Assembly: GCA_026770025.1 (NCBI GenBank)
Contig: JAMXDE010000014.1
Coordinates: 1,736,001-1,800,000, forward strand
From: Craspedostauros australis
Lineage: Eukaryota; Bacillariophyta; Bacillariophyceae; Mastogloiales; Achnanthaceae
Direction: 5' to 3'
DNA: 64,000 bases
A program made the translations under genes and the position numbers. A model generated the notes under the pieces. The model was given only the letters and a program-made list of their open reading frames with translations, was not told where the DNA came from and did not search any database. Shown one piece after another: positions 53,801 to 64,000 of this stretch (position 1 is its first letter; each line of letters starts with the position of its first letter).

Positions 53801-54997
53801 CGCCGAAGGCAAGTTGCTTTGCGCCAGAGGTTGATCCCGAATGATGACGACGAACAGAACTTGGCAGTCTGATCTCCGACGCCCGGCCTGGCTTCTGCCT
53901 GGCTTAAGTCGTCGCCACTCGACTTGTTGTCACAGATAGGCCCTCCCCTCGGAATGTGATTTGAACTGAGATGCGCAGCAGCCGTCTTTGTGGTATAATA
54001 TTATAGAATATGATGCAGTACGGCTCCTTCAAAATCAACACCCATGAATACCGCGAGCTGAGGAAGATGGAAGGTGGAGAAATCGGCTGCTGGGGAATGA
54101 CTTGTGTGGTGCACTCATCAAGGAAGGGAAGAGGTGTATCGCCTGGAAGAGGTATCACCTGGAAGAGGTACCACCCCGAGGTGCTTGCACTTTCCCTTGT
54201 GTTGGTCGGTTGTGGTTGATTTGGCTTGGCTTGGCTGATCTCTGGCCTTCTCTCTCCTAAACTGGAAGCAAGTCGTCTCCTTGTCTACTGCCTCTCTACT
54301 GCCTTGATCTTTGCTTTGTTTTCGTTGATTGCCAGCAGCTGCGTCCATCCCACCCATCAATCCAGACAGCTTCTGCGAATCGGCTATCCACTCACACAGA
54401 CCAAGGAGAGAGCAACCTCGCCAAGGATACAACTACCCACAACGGAACACCCAAACAGAGGGAGAAGAGGCGAACAAGGAAGCAAGAAGCAAGAAACAAG
54501 GGGAAGCCTGTTGCATCTCACGAACCAGTCTTGTTTGCGGTTGTTGGGTTCTTCTTGTGCCCACAAAAGAAGATCGCCAGTCACAACATGTGCCCTCGTG
54601 GATACGTTTTCGTGTTGGTTGGATGACCTCAGCGCCATCCATGACTGGTACTTTTTGTCCGAGGAGAATCCGGTCGATGTAATCGATGGAAATCGTGATT
54701 CAGTCCATTCCTGGCCATTCGTGACATCATTCATCAACTTCCACGTTGAGAGATTTTCACGACAACACAAACGCGGAGACACACGCAACGATGATAGCGT
54801 GGGCCACAGCCGCACCCAAGGCAACCCACCAAAACCCCAACACAAACACAACAAGGAGCTCTTCTGTTCCTTCATACACCAACGAACAAGTGCCTCCGGA
54901 CCAACTGCAACCAAAGCATCAATCACAATCCACATACAAGCACAGAACCAAGCACAGAACCAAGCACAGAACCAAGCACAGAACCAAGCACAGCACC
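53801..54997. other. Divergent intergenic region and leader of the ubiquitin gene
   Basis: 1.2 kb between divergent start codons. Open frames here lack family features. The last 60 bases (54938-54997) are five units of the 12-mer AAGCACAGAACC, the last with one mismatch, ending at the base before the ATG. Confidence 0.6.
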
Positions 54998-56014
54998 ATG
55001 AAGTTCACGACCACAGCATTCCTGATCGCCGTCAGCGTGGCGTCCGCAGATGCCGCCGTCGGCTTTCCGTCCTTCTCAGGAGTTGGCCACCGATCCGTGC
55101 CCAACAAGATGGGCCTTGCCTCTGTCATGGGCATCCCACGCGGCGGCATGCAGCTCTTCGTCAAGACGCTCACCGGAAAGACCGTGTCCGTCGAGGTGGA
55201 AGAGGGAGAATCCATAGAGGAGGTCAAGGCCAAGATCTCGGAGAAGGAAGGCATTCCAGCCGAACAGCAGCGCCTCATCTTCGGCGGACAGCAGCTGCAG
55301 GATGGAAAGACGCTGGACGATTACGATGTCGGGGATGATTCCACATTGCACCTCGTGCTGCGATTGCGCGGTGGAATGCAGCTCTTCGTCAAGACGCTCA
55401 CCGGAAAGACGGTGTCGGTGGAAGTGGAGGAAGGCGAGTCGATTGAAGAAGTCAAGGCCAAGATCTCGGAGAAGGAGGGCATTCCCGCGGAGCAGCAGCG
55501 CCTCATCTTTGGGGGGCAGCAGCTGCAGGATGGAAAGACGCTGGATGACTATGACGTCGGCGACGATTCGACATTGCACCTTGTTCTGAGATTACGCGGC
55601 GGGAACACCAAACCAGCCTTCCTCAACAAGATCGTGGGAGACGGGCACTTCCCTGTCGACGAGGACTTTGTCAAGGACAACCTGCAGGGACTGACGGAGG
55701 CCGATCGCGAACTCATGAACACCTTCGTTGCGCAGAGTCTCGAGGGTGCCGACGAGATTGATGCCAGCGGCAAGGCGCGCGCCAAGCGTGCGTTCTTCCG
55801 CATCGGTACCTCCAAGCCGCGTCTCTGCGACGACAGTCCCGTCACATCCACGATCAGTCCAGCCGTGCGGCAGGCCAACGAATTCGATTACTCCGGCAAG
55901 CTGGTGCCCACCGACGGCAAGGGCAAGGCCACCAAGCTCAACAAGATCTTCAAGCGACGGGATAACGAAGAGAAGGTTCTGGACAGTGTGCAGAAGATGA
56001 ATTTGGATAACTAG
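54998..56014 (+). CDS. Signal-peptide tandem ubiquitin, K48Q and K63D, with a novel C-terminal tail
   Basis: Single exon, 338 residues. Residues 1-50 are a leader: a signal peptide ([16 protein letters not shown]), then AVGFPSFSG and the end MGIPRGG. Residues 51-126 and 127-202 are two ubiquitin units with identical amino acids. Each keeps Leu8, Ile44, His68, Val70 and the C-terminal LRLRGG, and Lys at 6, 11, 27, 29 and 33; Lys48 is Gln and Lys63 is Asp. Residues 203-338 are an unrecognised charged tail ([12 protein letters not shown] at its start, [14 protein letters not shown] at its end), not ribosomal L40 or S27a. In diatoms a symbiont-derived ERAD-like system (SELMA) in the periplastidal compartment uses its own ubiquitin. 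The residue after the predicted cleavage site (ADA-A) is not aromatic, which fits that compartment rather than the stroma. Location is inferred. Confidence 0.88.
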   Translation: MKFTTTAFLIAVSVASADAAVGFPSFSGVGHRSVPNKMGLASVMGIPRGGMQLFVKTLTGKTVSVEVEEGESIEEVKAKISEKEGIPAEQQRLIFGGQQLQDGKTLDDYDVGDDSTLHLVLRLRGGMQLFVKTLTGKTVSVEVEEGESIEEVKAKISEKEGIPAEQQRLIFGGQQLQDGKTLDDYDVGDDSTLHLVLRLRGGNTKPAFLNKIVGDGHFPVDEDFVKDNLQGLTEADRELMNTFVAQSLEGADEIDASGKARAKRAFFRIGTSKPRLCDDSPVTSTISPAVRQANEFDYSGKLVPTDGKGKATKLNKIFKRRDNEEKVLDSVQKMNLDN

Positions 56015-56292
56015 CTGTGGTCACCGACCGACTGGACAACTGACCAACTGAACAGTGCGCGAGGCGAACAACAAGTAGGATTAGTAACCAACTAGGGACT
56101 GATTGCATGCTATGGTAGAGCAGGGTTGTCATGTGGTTCCTACGGAATATCCTGTTGCAGTTGGCACCTATGCACTTGTAGTATGCGAGGAGGGTTTGAA
56201 TATAGCATTTCTCTTCATTGTGGAGAGGCAGCGAGAGGACATTTTCAAGCTGCAACATCCATGGACCATCAACGCAGCGCAGCACATCGCCA

Positions 56293-57759
56293 TCATCCAG
56301 ATCCTTTCTGCAACAGCAGCACGGCCAAGACGGAGATACCCATCACACCCGACATCCACACTTGATCGTTGCGCTTCTGATCCCGCAGCAGCTTCATTCG
56401 CATCGGATTGCTCTCCGTGGGCGGCGTCGCCTTTCTCTTTTCCAGATCCTCACCCATGCGCCATCGGTACAGCAAGGATTTGGTCGGAGGATCGCGGATC
56501 TCGTCGCGACTCGCTTTGGCAAGATTCAGGATTTCTTGCAAGTCATGCTGATGCAGCGACAGCTCCTGCATCAACGCAATGGCGTCCTTGTATTTGGCTT
56601 CGTCACTTGATTGGGATCTGCGTTTGTACCGATCACCGATGGGTAGCTGCTGGAATGGGTTGAGCTTGTTCTGCGTCGCGTTCCATTCTTGATCCTTGGA
56701 GGCCGTATTGAAGTACTTCTCGTGGATGGTTTGAAAGTACTTGACCAGACGAGGATAGGAGGACAGGAGGATCACCAAATGCACATCGCACAAAGCTTGC
56801 GCGAGATGATCCCACAGGATGGCATCCACAAGCGTGGGCTGGGATCCGCCAAGCATGAACTGCGTGCGGCCGGGATCAGATGCAAGCTGCGATTCCAACG
56901 CCGCGTACGCCACCTTGGCCTTGTCCAAGGCAACCGGCACGGTCCAACCACGCGTTGCGGACTTGATGCTGTGCCGGGCGGTCGATCGCTCGCACCAGGC
57001 TTGGAACATGCCTCCCAACTTGGATGGTCGGAACCAAGATGCGGCGATGGATGGCCGCGTCGCGGAAGCCGGACACGAGGCATCGTAGCATTGCGGTCGG
57101 TACACCTGGTCCCATGCATCCGCATCTTCGTATCGCAGATACACGAGGATGCGTTGCAGGTCGTTTTGAACGAGGTTGGTGATGAGCGTGCTCTTGGCGA
57201 CCTTGTTTGGATCGTCCTTGATCGAAGCATCCAGATCGATCTTGCGGTGCTGCTTGAGGTATTCCAAGATGGAGTTTTGATTGCTGAAGGACGATGCCGG
57301 CTGGGGGTGGCTGCGTCCCACTGCAACCGGGGGCGTCTCACTTGGGCTGCTGTTGGCGTTGCTCGTTGCATTGATATCGGCTTTGCTGCCGCCATCCGTG
57401 CGCAGATCCTGAAGGTAGGGCAACGGACCCGTGGCCTCCGTGCAAAGGTACGGCGAATTGATGACCACGAACGGCACCTTGGCCATGCGCAGCACGAGCT
57501 GCTCCAACCACGCTGGTCGGTACTGCACCAACCGAAGCGCTTCCTGCGGATGCTGCGTGGCCAACATGTCCGAGACGGCCGTCACATCCAACGTCCAGCA
57601 CGCCGCGTCGTTGCTTTCCACAGCCGGCTTGCCACCCCAGGCTTCCGTCCATCCTTCTCCTTGTCGCGTGTCGCGCGGTGCATCGCGGAATCGTTCGCAT
57701 CCCATGTTCAGCAGCGATGACGCCAGCGCCGACTGTGCCAGCAACGCCGTGTCTGTCAT
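56293..57759 (-). CDS. Metaxin-like mitochondrial outer-membrane protein
   Basis: Single exon, 488 residues from the ATG at 57759. Metaxins are the glutathione-transferase-fold subunits of the SAM complex that inserts beta-barrels into the mitochondrial outer membrane. The N-terminal half carries the thioredoxin-like part: LVQYRPAWLEQLVLRMAKVP and FVVINSPYLCTEATGPLPYL. A long polar spacer near 130-170 (NATSNANSSPSE) follows. The C-terminal GST-like domain ends with FMLGGSQPTLVDAILWDHLA near 297-320, the metaxin motif with its conserved Asp. A hydrophobic segment (VMGISVLAVLLLQ) near 470-485 is a likely C-terminal membrane anchor. It is longer than animal metaxins (about 315) mainly from inserted polar loops. 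Confidence 0.8.
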   Translation of the reverse strand: MTDTALLAQSALASSLLNMGCERFRDAPRDTRQGEGWTEAWGGKPAVESNDAACWTLDVTAVSDMLATQHPQEALRLVQYRPAWLEQLVLRMAKVPFVVINSPYLCTEATGPLPYLQDLRTDGGSKADINATSNANSSPSETPPVAVGRSHPQPASSFSNQNSILEYLKQHRKIDLDASIKDDPNKVAKSTLITNLVQNDLQRILVYLRYEDADAWDQVYRPQCYDASCPASATRPSIAASWFRPSKLGGMFQAWCERSTARHSIKSATRGWTVPVALDKAKVAYAALESQLASDPGRTQFMLGGSQPTLVDAILWDHLAQALCDVHLVILLSSYPRLVKYFQTIHEKYFNTASKDQEWNATQNKLNPFQQLPIGDRYKRRSQSSDEAKYKDAIALMQELSLHQHDLQEILNLAKASRDEIRDPPTKSLLYRWRMGEDLEKRKATPPTESNPMRMKLLRDQKRNDQVWMSGVMGISVLAVLLLQKGSG

Positions 57760-57775
57760 GATGTGTGTTAGTCTG

Positions 57776-57847
57776 TATGCTTGCTTGCTTCCTTGCTTCC
57801 TTGCTTCCTTGCTTCCTTGCTTCCTTGCTTCCTTGCTTCCTTGCTTG
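57776..57847. repeat. Tandem 8-mer repeat (CTTGCTTC-type) in the metaxin leader
   Basis: About eight to nine units of TTGCTTCC, transcribed as GGAAGCAA, starting 17 bases upstream of the metaxin start codon. Confidence 0.93.
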
Positions 57848-58745
57848 TGTCCTGTGACCTGGCGCTTGATGAGGGTAGATGAGTTCTGCCGAGTTGAGTT
57901 GAGCTGAGTCGGGTGATGGTTTGTGTTTGGGTTGTGTTTGGTTTGTGGAAAGATCTTGGTTTTGGATACTATTGTAGAATGTTTAGACTGATTTATGACT
58001 AATGCGACTGCACTAATCAGCCAGAAAGGGACGAAAAAGTCATCCAACATCGCTGCGCCAAAATGTCACGCAACGAGCACAACAGCTTTCTTCACGAGAT
58101 GGTGTCGTTTCCCACCAAACAGCGCACTGTTTGTTCTCAAACGGAAGGAGAGCGAGTCGTTGCTGGCGCAAAAAATAAGACCGCTGCATACAGCCCAGAG
58201 TTGTTCCATTCATTGAGCAGGGTGGAGTGTGTGGCGACAATCTGGATCTCCCTCCTTCTTTGTTGTCATTGCCTCTCTGTGGGCCATCCGCAACGACACC
58301 ACTCACCTTTGGTGTGTGCGCTCCTCGCAAAAGCCTCTCTGCGACAGAGATCGAAGAGAACGACAATCATCACACCACGCACACAAAGGAGCAGCATCAA
58401 ACTCGATCCCGACAGGAGTGCGAAACACGCCAAGAGAAACTGAACGCCACTGCGAACCACTGCCTCAGACATCGCTGACGCTCGACACTTTTGGTGGTCG
58501 ATTGATTGTTGGTTGGCACCATTCTGCGTCGTCGGATGAATGGCTCCCAAGCCAAATCACGGAAGTGTCGCAAGTTCTAATTCGCAACCGCATCAGTACA
58601 TCACGCATCTCCACAATCATTGCGTCAAGCATAACATCATATTATACCAAGCTCGGAGGCACAACAGCAACCAACCAACCAACAGCAACAACAAAAGCGA
58701 CATTCGCCGAAGCACTCGTGGCCACAGGCAGAATCAGAACCGACA
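57848..58745. other. Divergent intergenic region
   Basis: About 900 bases between the divergent metaxin and Asn-rich genes. No gene recognised. Confidence 0.4.
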
Positions 58746-61700
58746 ATGACCGAAGCTCCGCAAAGCAGGCGTCAAGGCCAAGGTCAAGGTCAAGGCAATG
58801 GGCAGAACCAAGGGAAGGCCAGGAAGAAACCACAATCAAGAGGCAACAACCGCAATCGTAACAACAACAATGGTAATACCAATAATGGCAACAGCAATGG
58901 CAACGGTGGCACCACCACCACCAACAAAAACCGAAACAGGAACCGCAATCGCAACCGAAATCGGAACAATGTGAACGGCAACGGCAATGGCAATGGCAAT
59001 GGCAATGGCAATGCACAGAGCAATGCCAATACCCATACCAATGGAAGCGGCGTCAACAATGGTGGCAATGCCAATAATGGAAACAATGGCAGTGGCCAAC
59101 AGAGACAACCCGGCCAGGCAGGCAACTCCGGCAACAAGCCGCCGATCAGTGGGCAGTCCGAGGGCAACAGAAACAACAACAGGAATGGCAGAAACCGCAA
59201 CAACAGGAACAATCGCAATCGAAACAATGGTGGGAACAACAACAACAACAACAACAGAAACATGAACGACGGCAATGACAACAATGGCAACAACAACAAT
59301 GGAAACAACAACAACCAAAGAAGAGGGTACCAAAATGAAGGCGGAGCCAGCGTTATGAGCGGTGGCAGCCGTCAAAGCAACAACAATCGCAATCGGAACA
59401 GGAATCGAAACCGAAATCGAAACAACAACAACAACCCCAACCACAACGTGAGGAATGCTCAGGTTGCTCCATACGGCGGTCCACAATCAAATGCCTACGC
59501 CGCTGGCAACTCAAATCCCAATGCCAATGCCAGCATAAACACCAGCAATCAGTACAAGCAACAAAGGCCGCCGCCGCAGCAGCAGCAGCAGCAGCAGCAG
59601 CAGCACACAAACTACAACTACAACGGAATCCCCAATCCTCCCCAGATCATTCAATCCTTGCCATCCCAACTACAAACCAACGGCAACTACAACCAGCGCA
59701 ACACCAACAACACCAACACCAACGGCAACAGTTCCGGTGTCCATCACAACCATAACACCAACAATACCAACAAAAACAACAACAACAACCGAAGAAACAG
59801 AAACAACCGAAGAAACAATCGGCGACGCAACAATCATGACGACAACATGTCATGCGGACACTCAATCATCAGCGACATCTCGGACACAGCATCACACTAC
59901 TCGAGGACCCCCAGCCTCGCCACCACCAACAACAACAGCCGCAACCGCAATCGCAACAACAACGGAAAGCAGCAACAGCAAAAGAAGAAAAACAACAACA
60001 ACCGAAACAAGAATAAGAACAAGCAGAGCAACAATCAAACCTACAACAACAACGATCAGAACAGCTATGCTGGTTCTCAGAACAATCAGAGACAGCCTCG
60101 ACAGAGGCAAGCACCGCCTTCCTCATTGCGCCAACAGCAGCACAACGAGCAGCAGCAAAAGCAACAGCAAAACGAACATCAGAGTCAGCCGCAGCGTGGC
60201 GAGCACAACATGGACGCTGCAAATGTCGGTCCAGGCGAAGGAGAAGAAGACCCCAACGCCATGACGTCATTGGAAACTGAGAGCGGCAAGAAGACCACGA
60301 AGCGACAGGTCCAAAACTTCACCGTCAAAAGCGACCAAAATGCAGCTTACATGCCTTCCCTCGCCGACATCCAGCAGCAGCTGGTCTTCCCCGGCAGCAT
60401 GAAGGAATCCCAGAAAACTGCACGCCCTTCGTCACTGGCAGCTGCCAGCGCCGTGGAGGTGGAGCGCACCACCACCAGCGTCGACAAGCCGAAATCGTCC
60501 CTGGCGGCGGCACAGGCTCAAGAACGCAGTGGCGATGGCGAACGCGAAGGGTCATCGAAGAGACAGGCTCCGTCGGAAGCCTCAGTTTCACCGTCGTCGG
60601 ACGAAGCCGCGTCACAGCCCCGTTCATCCTTGGCAAGAGCAGCGATGGCAGCCATCATGGAAAGCGAGAGTCTCATGGAGTCACCCAAGCCGGATGCGAG
60701 CAAGCGCAAGAAATTGACCGTCTCTTCATCTCTCGCCGCGGCCAGCTCTGCACCGCTGGCGCCTGCCGCAACCGGCGCAGCGACAGCAGCCGGAGCAACA
60801 GAATCGAAGCCAAAGGACGATGAATCTGTTGCGACGGTGGACTCGTACAAGCCATCTTCATTGGCTCTTGCTGCCATGGCTGCTATGGCGGAGGTGGAGA
60901 ACGTCATGTCCGATGACTACAGACCACCGGAATACAGCCGGCCCCGGGCGCCACAATCGTCGTTGGCGCAGGCTGCCATGGCACAGAGCAAACGCATGAT
61001 GTCTGACACGCCTCCTCCGAAGCCAGTGCCACAAAAGAAAGTGACGTCATCCTTGGCAATGGCAGCGCAGGCAGAAAGCGCCGCGCGTCCACCGTCATCA
61101 CTTGCAATGGCAGCGCGCAAACAGAACGGCGCACACAAGCCATCATCGCTGGCCTTGGCAAAGGCGGAGGCGGATGCAGCGTCGCCAGCAAGCTCGCGCA
61201 CGATGGCCTCATCCGGTTTCGTCTCATCGTCAAGAGGACGCAACACGAGATACAATGTCCGCAAGAAGACGCCGACGAAACGTAACAAGCAACCAAGGCC
61301 GTTCGCGACTCCAACGCAAGCATCCCAAACAACACCCACGAGCAGCATCGTTACTCCAAACGTGTTCGTCTTCGGTGCATCACCTCCATCCACGACCACA
61401 GATGTAAGTTCCTTCCATGATGCGCCCACGCAACGCAGTGCTGCTTATCATCGCGTCGAACAGCAGCAGCTGGCGGAGCAGGAGGCGTCTGTGCCACTAC
61501 ATGTTGGAACCAGTCATGTACTTGTTGTTGGTGATGCTGCTGCTGCTGCTGCTGACGATGACGATGACGAGAACAAAGCCATGAACAACAGCGACAGTAC
61601 TCAAAGTGATCCTAATGTGCGCCAATTGCTTGTTCCAATTGAAAACAATCACGCAGTAATTCAGAACAACGAGCATGAAGACAAGACGAATGGAACCAAA

Positions 61701-61977
61701 GGCAACGAGAACGAGGACAGGGACAAGGACAAGTACACTGATCGCATGACACCCAAGCATGAGCAACAAGATCCACAGCAAGACGATGCTCAAGAAGCTC
61801 CTTCCTTGCCAGAGGTGAAGGTGAGTGGCACTGGCGACCGCGCGACTGCCGTTGCTGCTTCGCCAAGCACAGTCGATGTCGATACCAGTAGCGACGATGC
61901 CGAATCTCGCCCAGCCGTCGCAGTCAGCAGCGATGATGCAGTCATGCACGACAAGAGTGACACATCAACAGTCCACG

Positions 61978-62018
<41 letters not shown>

Positions 62019-62810
62019 GCAACGGCAGTAGTGGCAGCAGTAGCAACAACAGAGGCTGCAGACTCCGAATCCACCCATCAGGGTACCGACCAAGCAGATT
62101 TGGAGAGAGAAGAACGGACTGAAGAGCTCGGGAATCAGAGTGGTCGCAGCTCTGACAACAACGACAGCAAAATCAGTGAGACTGATAACGGCGAGGATGA
62201 CAACGATCAAGGCAAGGATGATAACGGCGAAGATGACCAAGAGCCTCTCCAGTCGCATCTGCATCTAGCGACGATTGAAGAAGAGCAAGGCGCAGAACCA
62301 GCGGAGGCTGTGCATCCATCTAGGAATGGCAAGGCCACAGATACCGTGGCCCGTGCCCGTGGTGACGATGAGAAACGAGCGGCTGTCGAAGACCCCAAGG
62401 AAGATATTCGCGCTACAACTCGGCCTGGTGGTTACGCGGAGCTAAGCACCGAGGATCCACCTGCGCCCTCCAATTCCAGCGTCGAAATTGAGCGGAAGGA
62501 CGAGAGGATGGGGGAAAGACCAACCGACCGCAAACAATGCACTGTCCAGGAAGACAAGCCTCCAGTAACGCAGGCGACAGACGAGATGGATAACAAAAGC
62601 AAGACAAGTGGCAGGAGCGATGACGACGGCGCCGCCGATGGCGAGGGAGCAGGATTTACAGAAACAAGCCGTTCCGCCCCGGCTGTGCCTGCAGCTCCTC
62701 CGAACGAGAAGGACAGAACGATGGAGAAGACATTGAGTGGGGATAACTTCGTCATGGGATTGCTCTTGGGCATGAACCCGGTATCCGGCTCGCTGTTTCA
62801 ACCAAAATGA
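58746..62810 (+). CDS. 1354-residue Asn-rich protein with nine SSLA repeats
   Basis: One exon. The first ~470 residues are Asn, Gly, Arg, Gln rich (NNRNRNNNNGN-type), including a Gln run near 279-286, a composition typical of prion-like or RNA-granule proteins. Residues about 470-560 hold TKRQVQNFTVKSD and MPSLADIQQQLVFPG. Residues about 561-805 carry nine copies of a short motif with consensus PSSLAxAAxA, spaced 12-42 residues apart. After that the chain is disordered and acidic with a poly-Thr run near 1080-1095. The last ~20 residues (NFVMGLLLGMNPVSGSLFQ) are hydrophobic and could be a small motif. No enzyme fold is visible. Role unknown; a scaffold or RNA-related protein is inferred from composition only. 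Confidence 0.78.
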
Positions 62811-63079
62811 CTTTGGAACATGCAAATCGAACGAAGAAGGATGGGAAGCTCGTCGTGCTGAAAATGCGGAATCCACAAAACACCTACTAAGCCATCATTG
62901 CCTTGTTTTTTTTTTGCATTGACATGATGAATGTGACCTTGTACATTTCATAGAGCCAAATGCACTAGAGGAGGAGTGTAACGATGCCCGATCTGACCTT
63001 TGAAAGACGCTCGTATCGCTGCCACGCACGTTACTATGTTATGTCCGTAAATATCCCTGTGGTCCTTTTGTGAGCAACG

Positions 63080-64000
63080 TCAGGCGTAGATCTGATCAAC
63101 CGAAAAGTGGAATTTGTCCTCTGCTTTCGCGCCAGACATCAAAAGACGAACATCTTCATCAAGGTCCTTCGGTAGATCAAACGTCACGCAACGAAACGTC
63201 GTTGAGATTGTTATGGTCTCATGGCATCTCAATGTGCTGCAATCATCGCCCAAAAAAATGCCAATTTTTGTAAACACATTCCCACCGCAAAATGTAACCC
63301 GCATTCCCAACACCGTTCCTTGGAACTGGAATCTTTCTCCCGCCAACTCAGATGCCGCGATCTTGTACCACACACCAGGGTTATCCGAACGTGTTTCGTT
63401 CCATGCCGGATCCCAAGGAAAGTTGCAGAGATTCATGTCGTCAATAGTCGCAAGCAGACCGTCGACAACCACATCATCGCCGTCATGCAATGGTATCGCA
63501 TTCTCGCAATGGTCATTCTCCAGCACCAGCTTCACTTTGACTGACACAAGCTGTCCAGCCAGTGCGTTGCTATCTGCCATCGCAGACTCGCCAACATCTT
63601 CCGCAGTGCTCACGGCCCCTTTATTTGATTCGACGCTTGCGATGCGGATGAAATACTCTTCAGCAATTGTGCTTTGCCAGGAGATTGAACCATGCCAAAT
63701 GGGCGGACCATCTGCGAAGTTGGGATGAAAAGTCATCGTACCGGCTTCACTCAACCATCCATTGGTCCGTGACTGCACCGCGCCATTGACACAGCTCAGC
63801 TGATCACAGTCTCGCCCAGCGTAGATCTCCACTGTCGAGTTGAATCTTGTGTCAAACCCTTCCGTCGTCAGCATTAAGTATCCGCCGCTGCCCTTCACGC
63901 TCAACCACAAGGCGTTTCTCGACGATGCCTCGTACTTGAAGTCGCAGCTGGGTAATAGGTTTCCGTCATGGCTTTCCGGGTCGCCGGTTTCAATTGACGC
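63080..64000 (-). CDS. C-terminal part of a secreted-type repeat protein, 5' end beyond the window
   Basis: A minus-strand frame is open from the right edge (64000) to the stop at 63080, giving 306 codons. It contains two related modules. The C-terminal one reads NDHCENAIPLHDGDDVVVDG, then NPGVWYKIAAS, VTFCGGNVFTKIGIFLGDDC and LRCHET. The upstream one has SCDFKYEASSRNALWLSV, FDTRFNSTVEIYAGRDC and LSCVNG. The pattern C..A..L..G....G, PGVWY, FDTxIxIFxG and C..L.C matches beta-sandwich repeats common in extracellular stramenopile proteins and in bacterial pre-peptidase C-terminal domains. Cys pairs suggest disulfides, so secretion or surface location is likely. The full protein may have many such repeats. 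Confidence 0.7.
   Translation of the reverse strand, partial: ASIETGDPESHDGNLLPSCDFKYEASSRNALWLSVKGSGGYLMLTTEGFDTRFNSTVEIYAGRDCDQLSCVNGAVQSRTNGWLSEAGTMTFHPNFADGPPIWHGSISWQSTIAEEYFIRIASVESNKGAVSTAEDVGESAMADSNALAGQLVSVKVKLVLENDHCENAIPLHDGDDVVVDGLLATIDDMNLCNFPWDPAWNETRSDNPGVWYKIAASELAGERFQFQGTVLGMRVTFCGGNVFTKIGIFLGDDCSTLRCHETITISTTFRCVTFDLPKDLDEDVRLLMSGAKAEDKFHFSVDQIYA

Noticed and set aside
54226-55338. 370-codon plus-strand frame running into the ubiquitin gene
   Set aside because: It reads the ubiquitin region in the wrong frame and has no protein-like features before it.

Overview
The window is nuclear DNA from a photosynthetic stramenopile, most likely a diatom. Four things point there. 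Several proteins start with a signal peptide followed by a diatom-type plastid transit motif (aromatic residue just after the cleavage site: SHA-F, TQG-F, SEA-F, TSA-F, TDA-W). Introns are few and short with GT..AG ends. Several families are diatom-typical (a DUF6824 protein, a small basic 'KxxFMxxL' protein, a Ty1/copia element of the kind common in diatoms). Low-complexity Ser, Asn, Asp and Gln-rich proteins are frequent. No bacterial operon structure is present.

Layout. 1-14047 is a dense gene block: a multi-pass membrane protein that runs off the left edge, an RraA/HMG-aldolase-like protein with a mitochondrial-type leader, a DUF4336 protein, the cysteine desulfurase SufS, a small plastid protein with a probable 16-nt micro-exon, a SET-domain protein and a proline-iminopeptidase-like hydrolase. 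Five of these carry plastid-type leaders. 14048-29634 is a gene-poor island: a 1.1-kb terminal-inverted-repeat element, two old diverged LTR copies in tandem, and a whole-looking 7.9-kb Ty1/copia element (19181-27107) whose two LTRs look identical. 29635-64000 is again gene-dense: a DUF6824 regulator candidate, two neighbouring PDZ proteins with similar basic tails, a plastid-leader ketopantoate reductase, an RRM protein, an FKBP with a long insertion, a small basic protein, Arp10, a 1881-residue disordered protein, a signal-peptide-bearing tandem ubiquitin, a metaxin, an Asn-rich 1354-residue protein and the end of a secreted-type repeat protein.

The most interesting item is the gene at 54998-56014. 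It encodes a signal peptide, two identical ubiquitin units in which Lys48 is Gln and Lys63 is Asp, and an unrecognised 136-residue tail. The residue after the predicted signal cleavage site is not aromatic, which in diatoms fits the periplastidal compartment, where an ERAD-derived protein import system (SELMA) uses its own ubiquitin. The two units differ at about 30 synonymous codon positions but at no amino acid, so both are under strong protein-level selection.

Gene models rest on open frames, splice-site inspection and motif recognition by eye. No similarity search was run.
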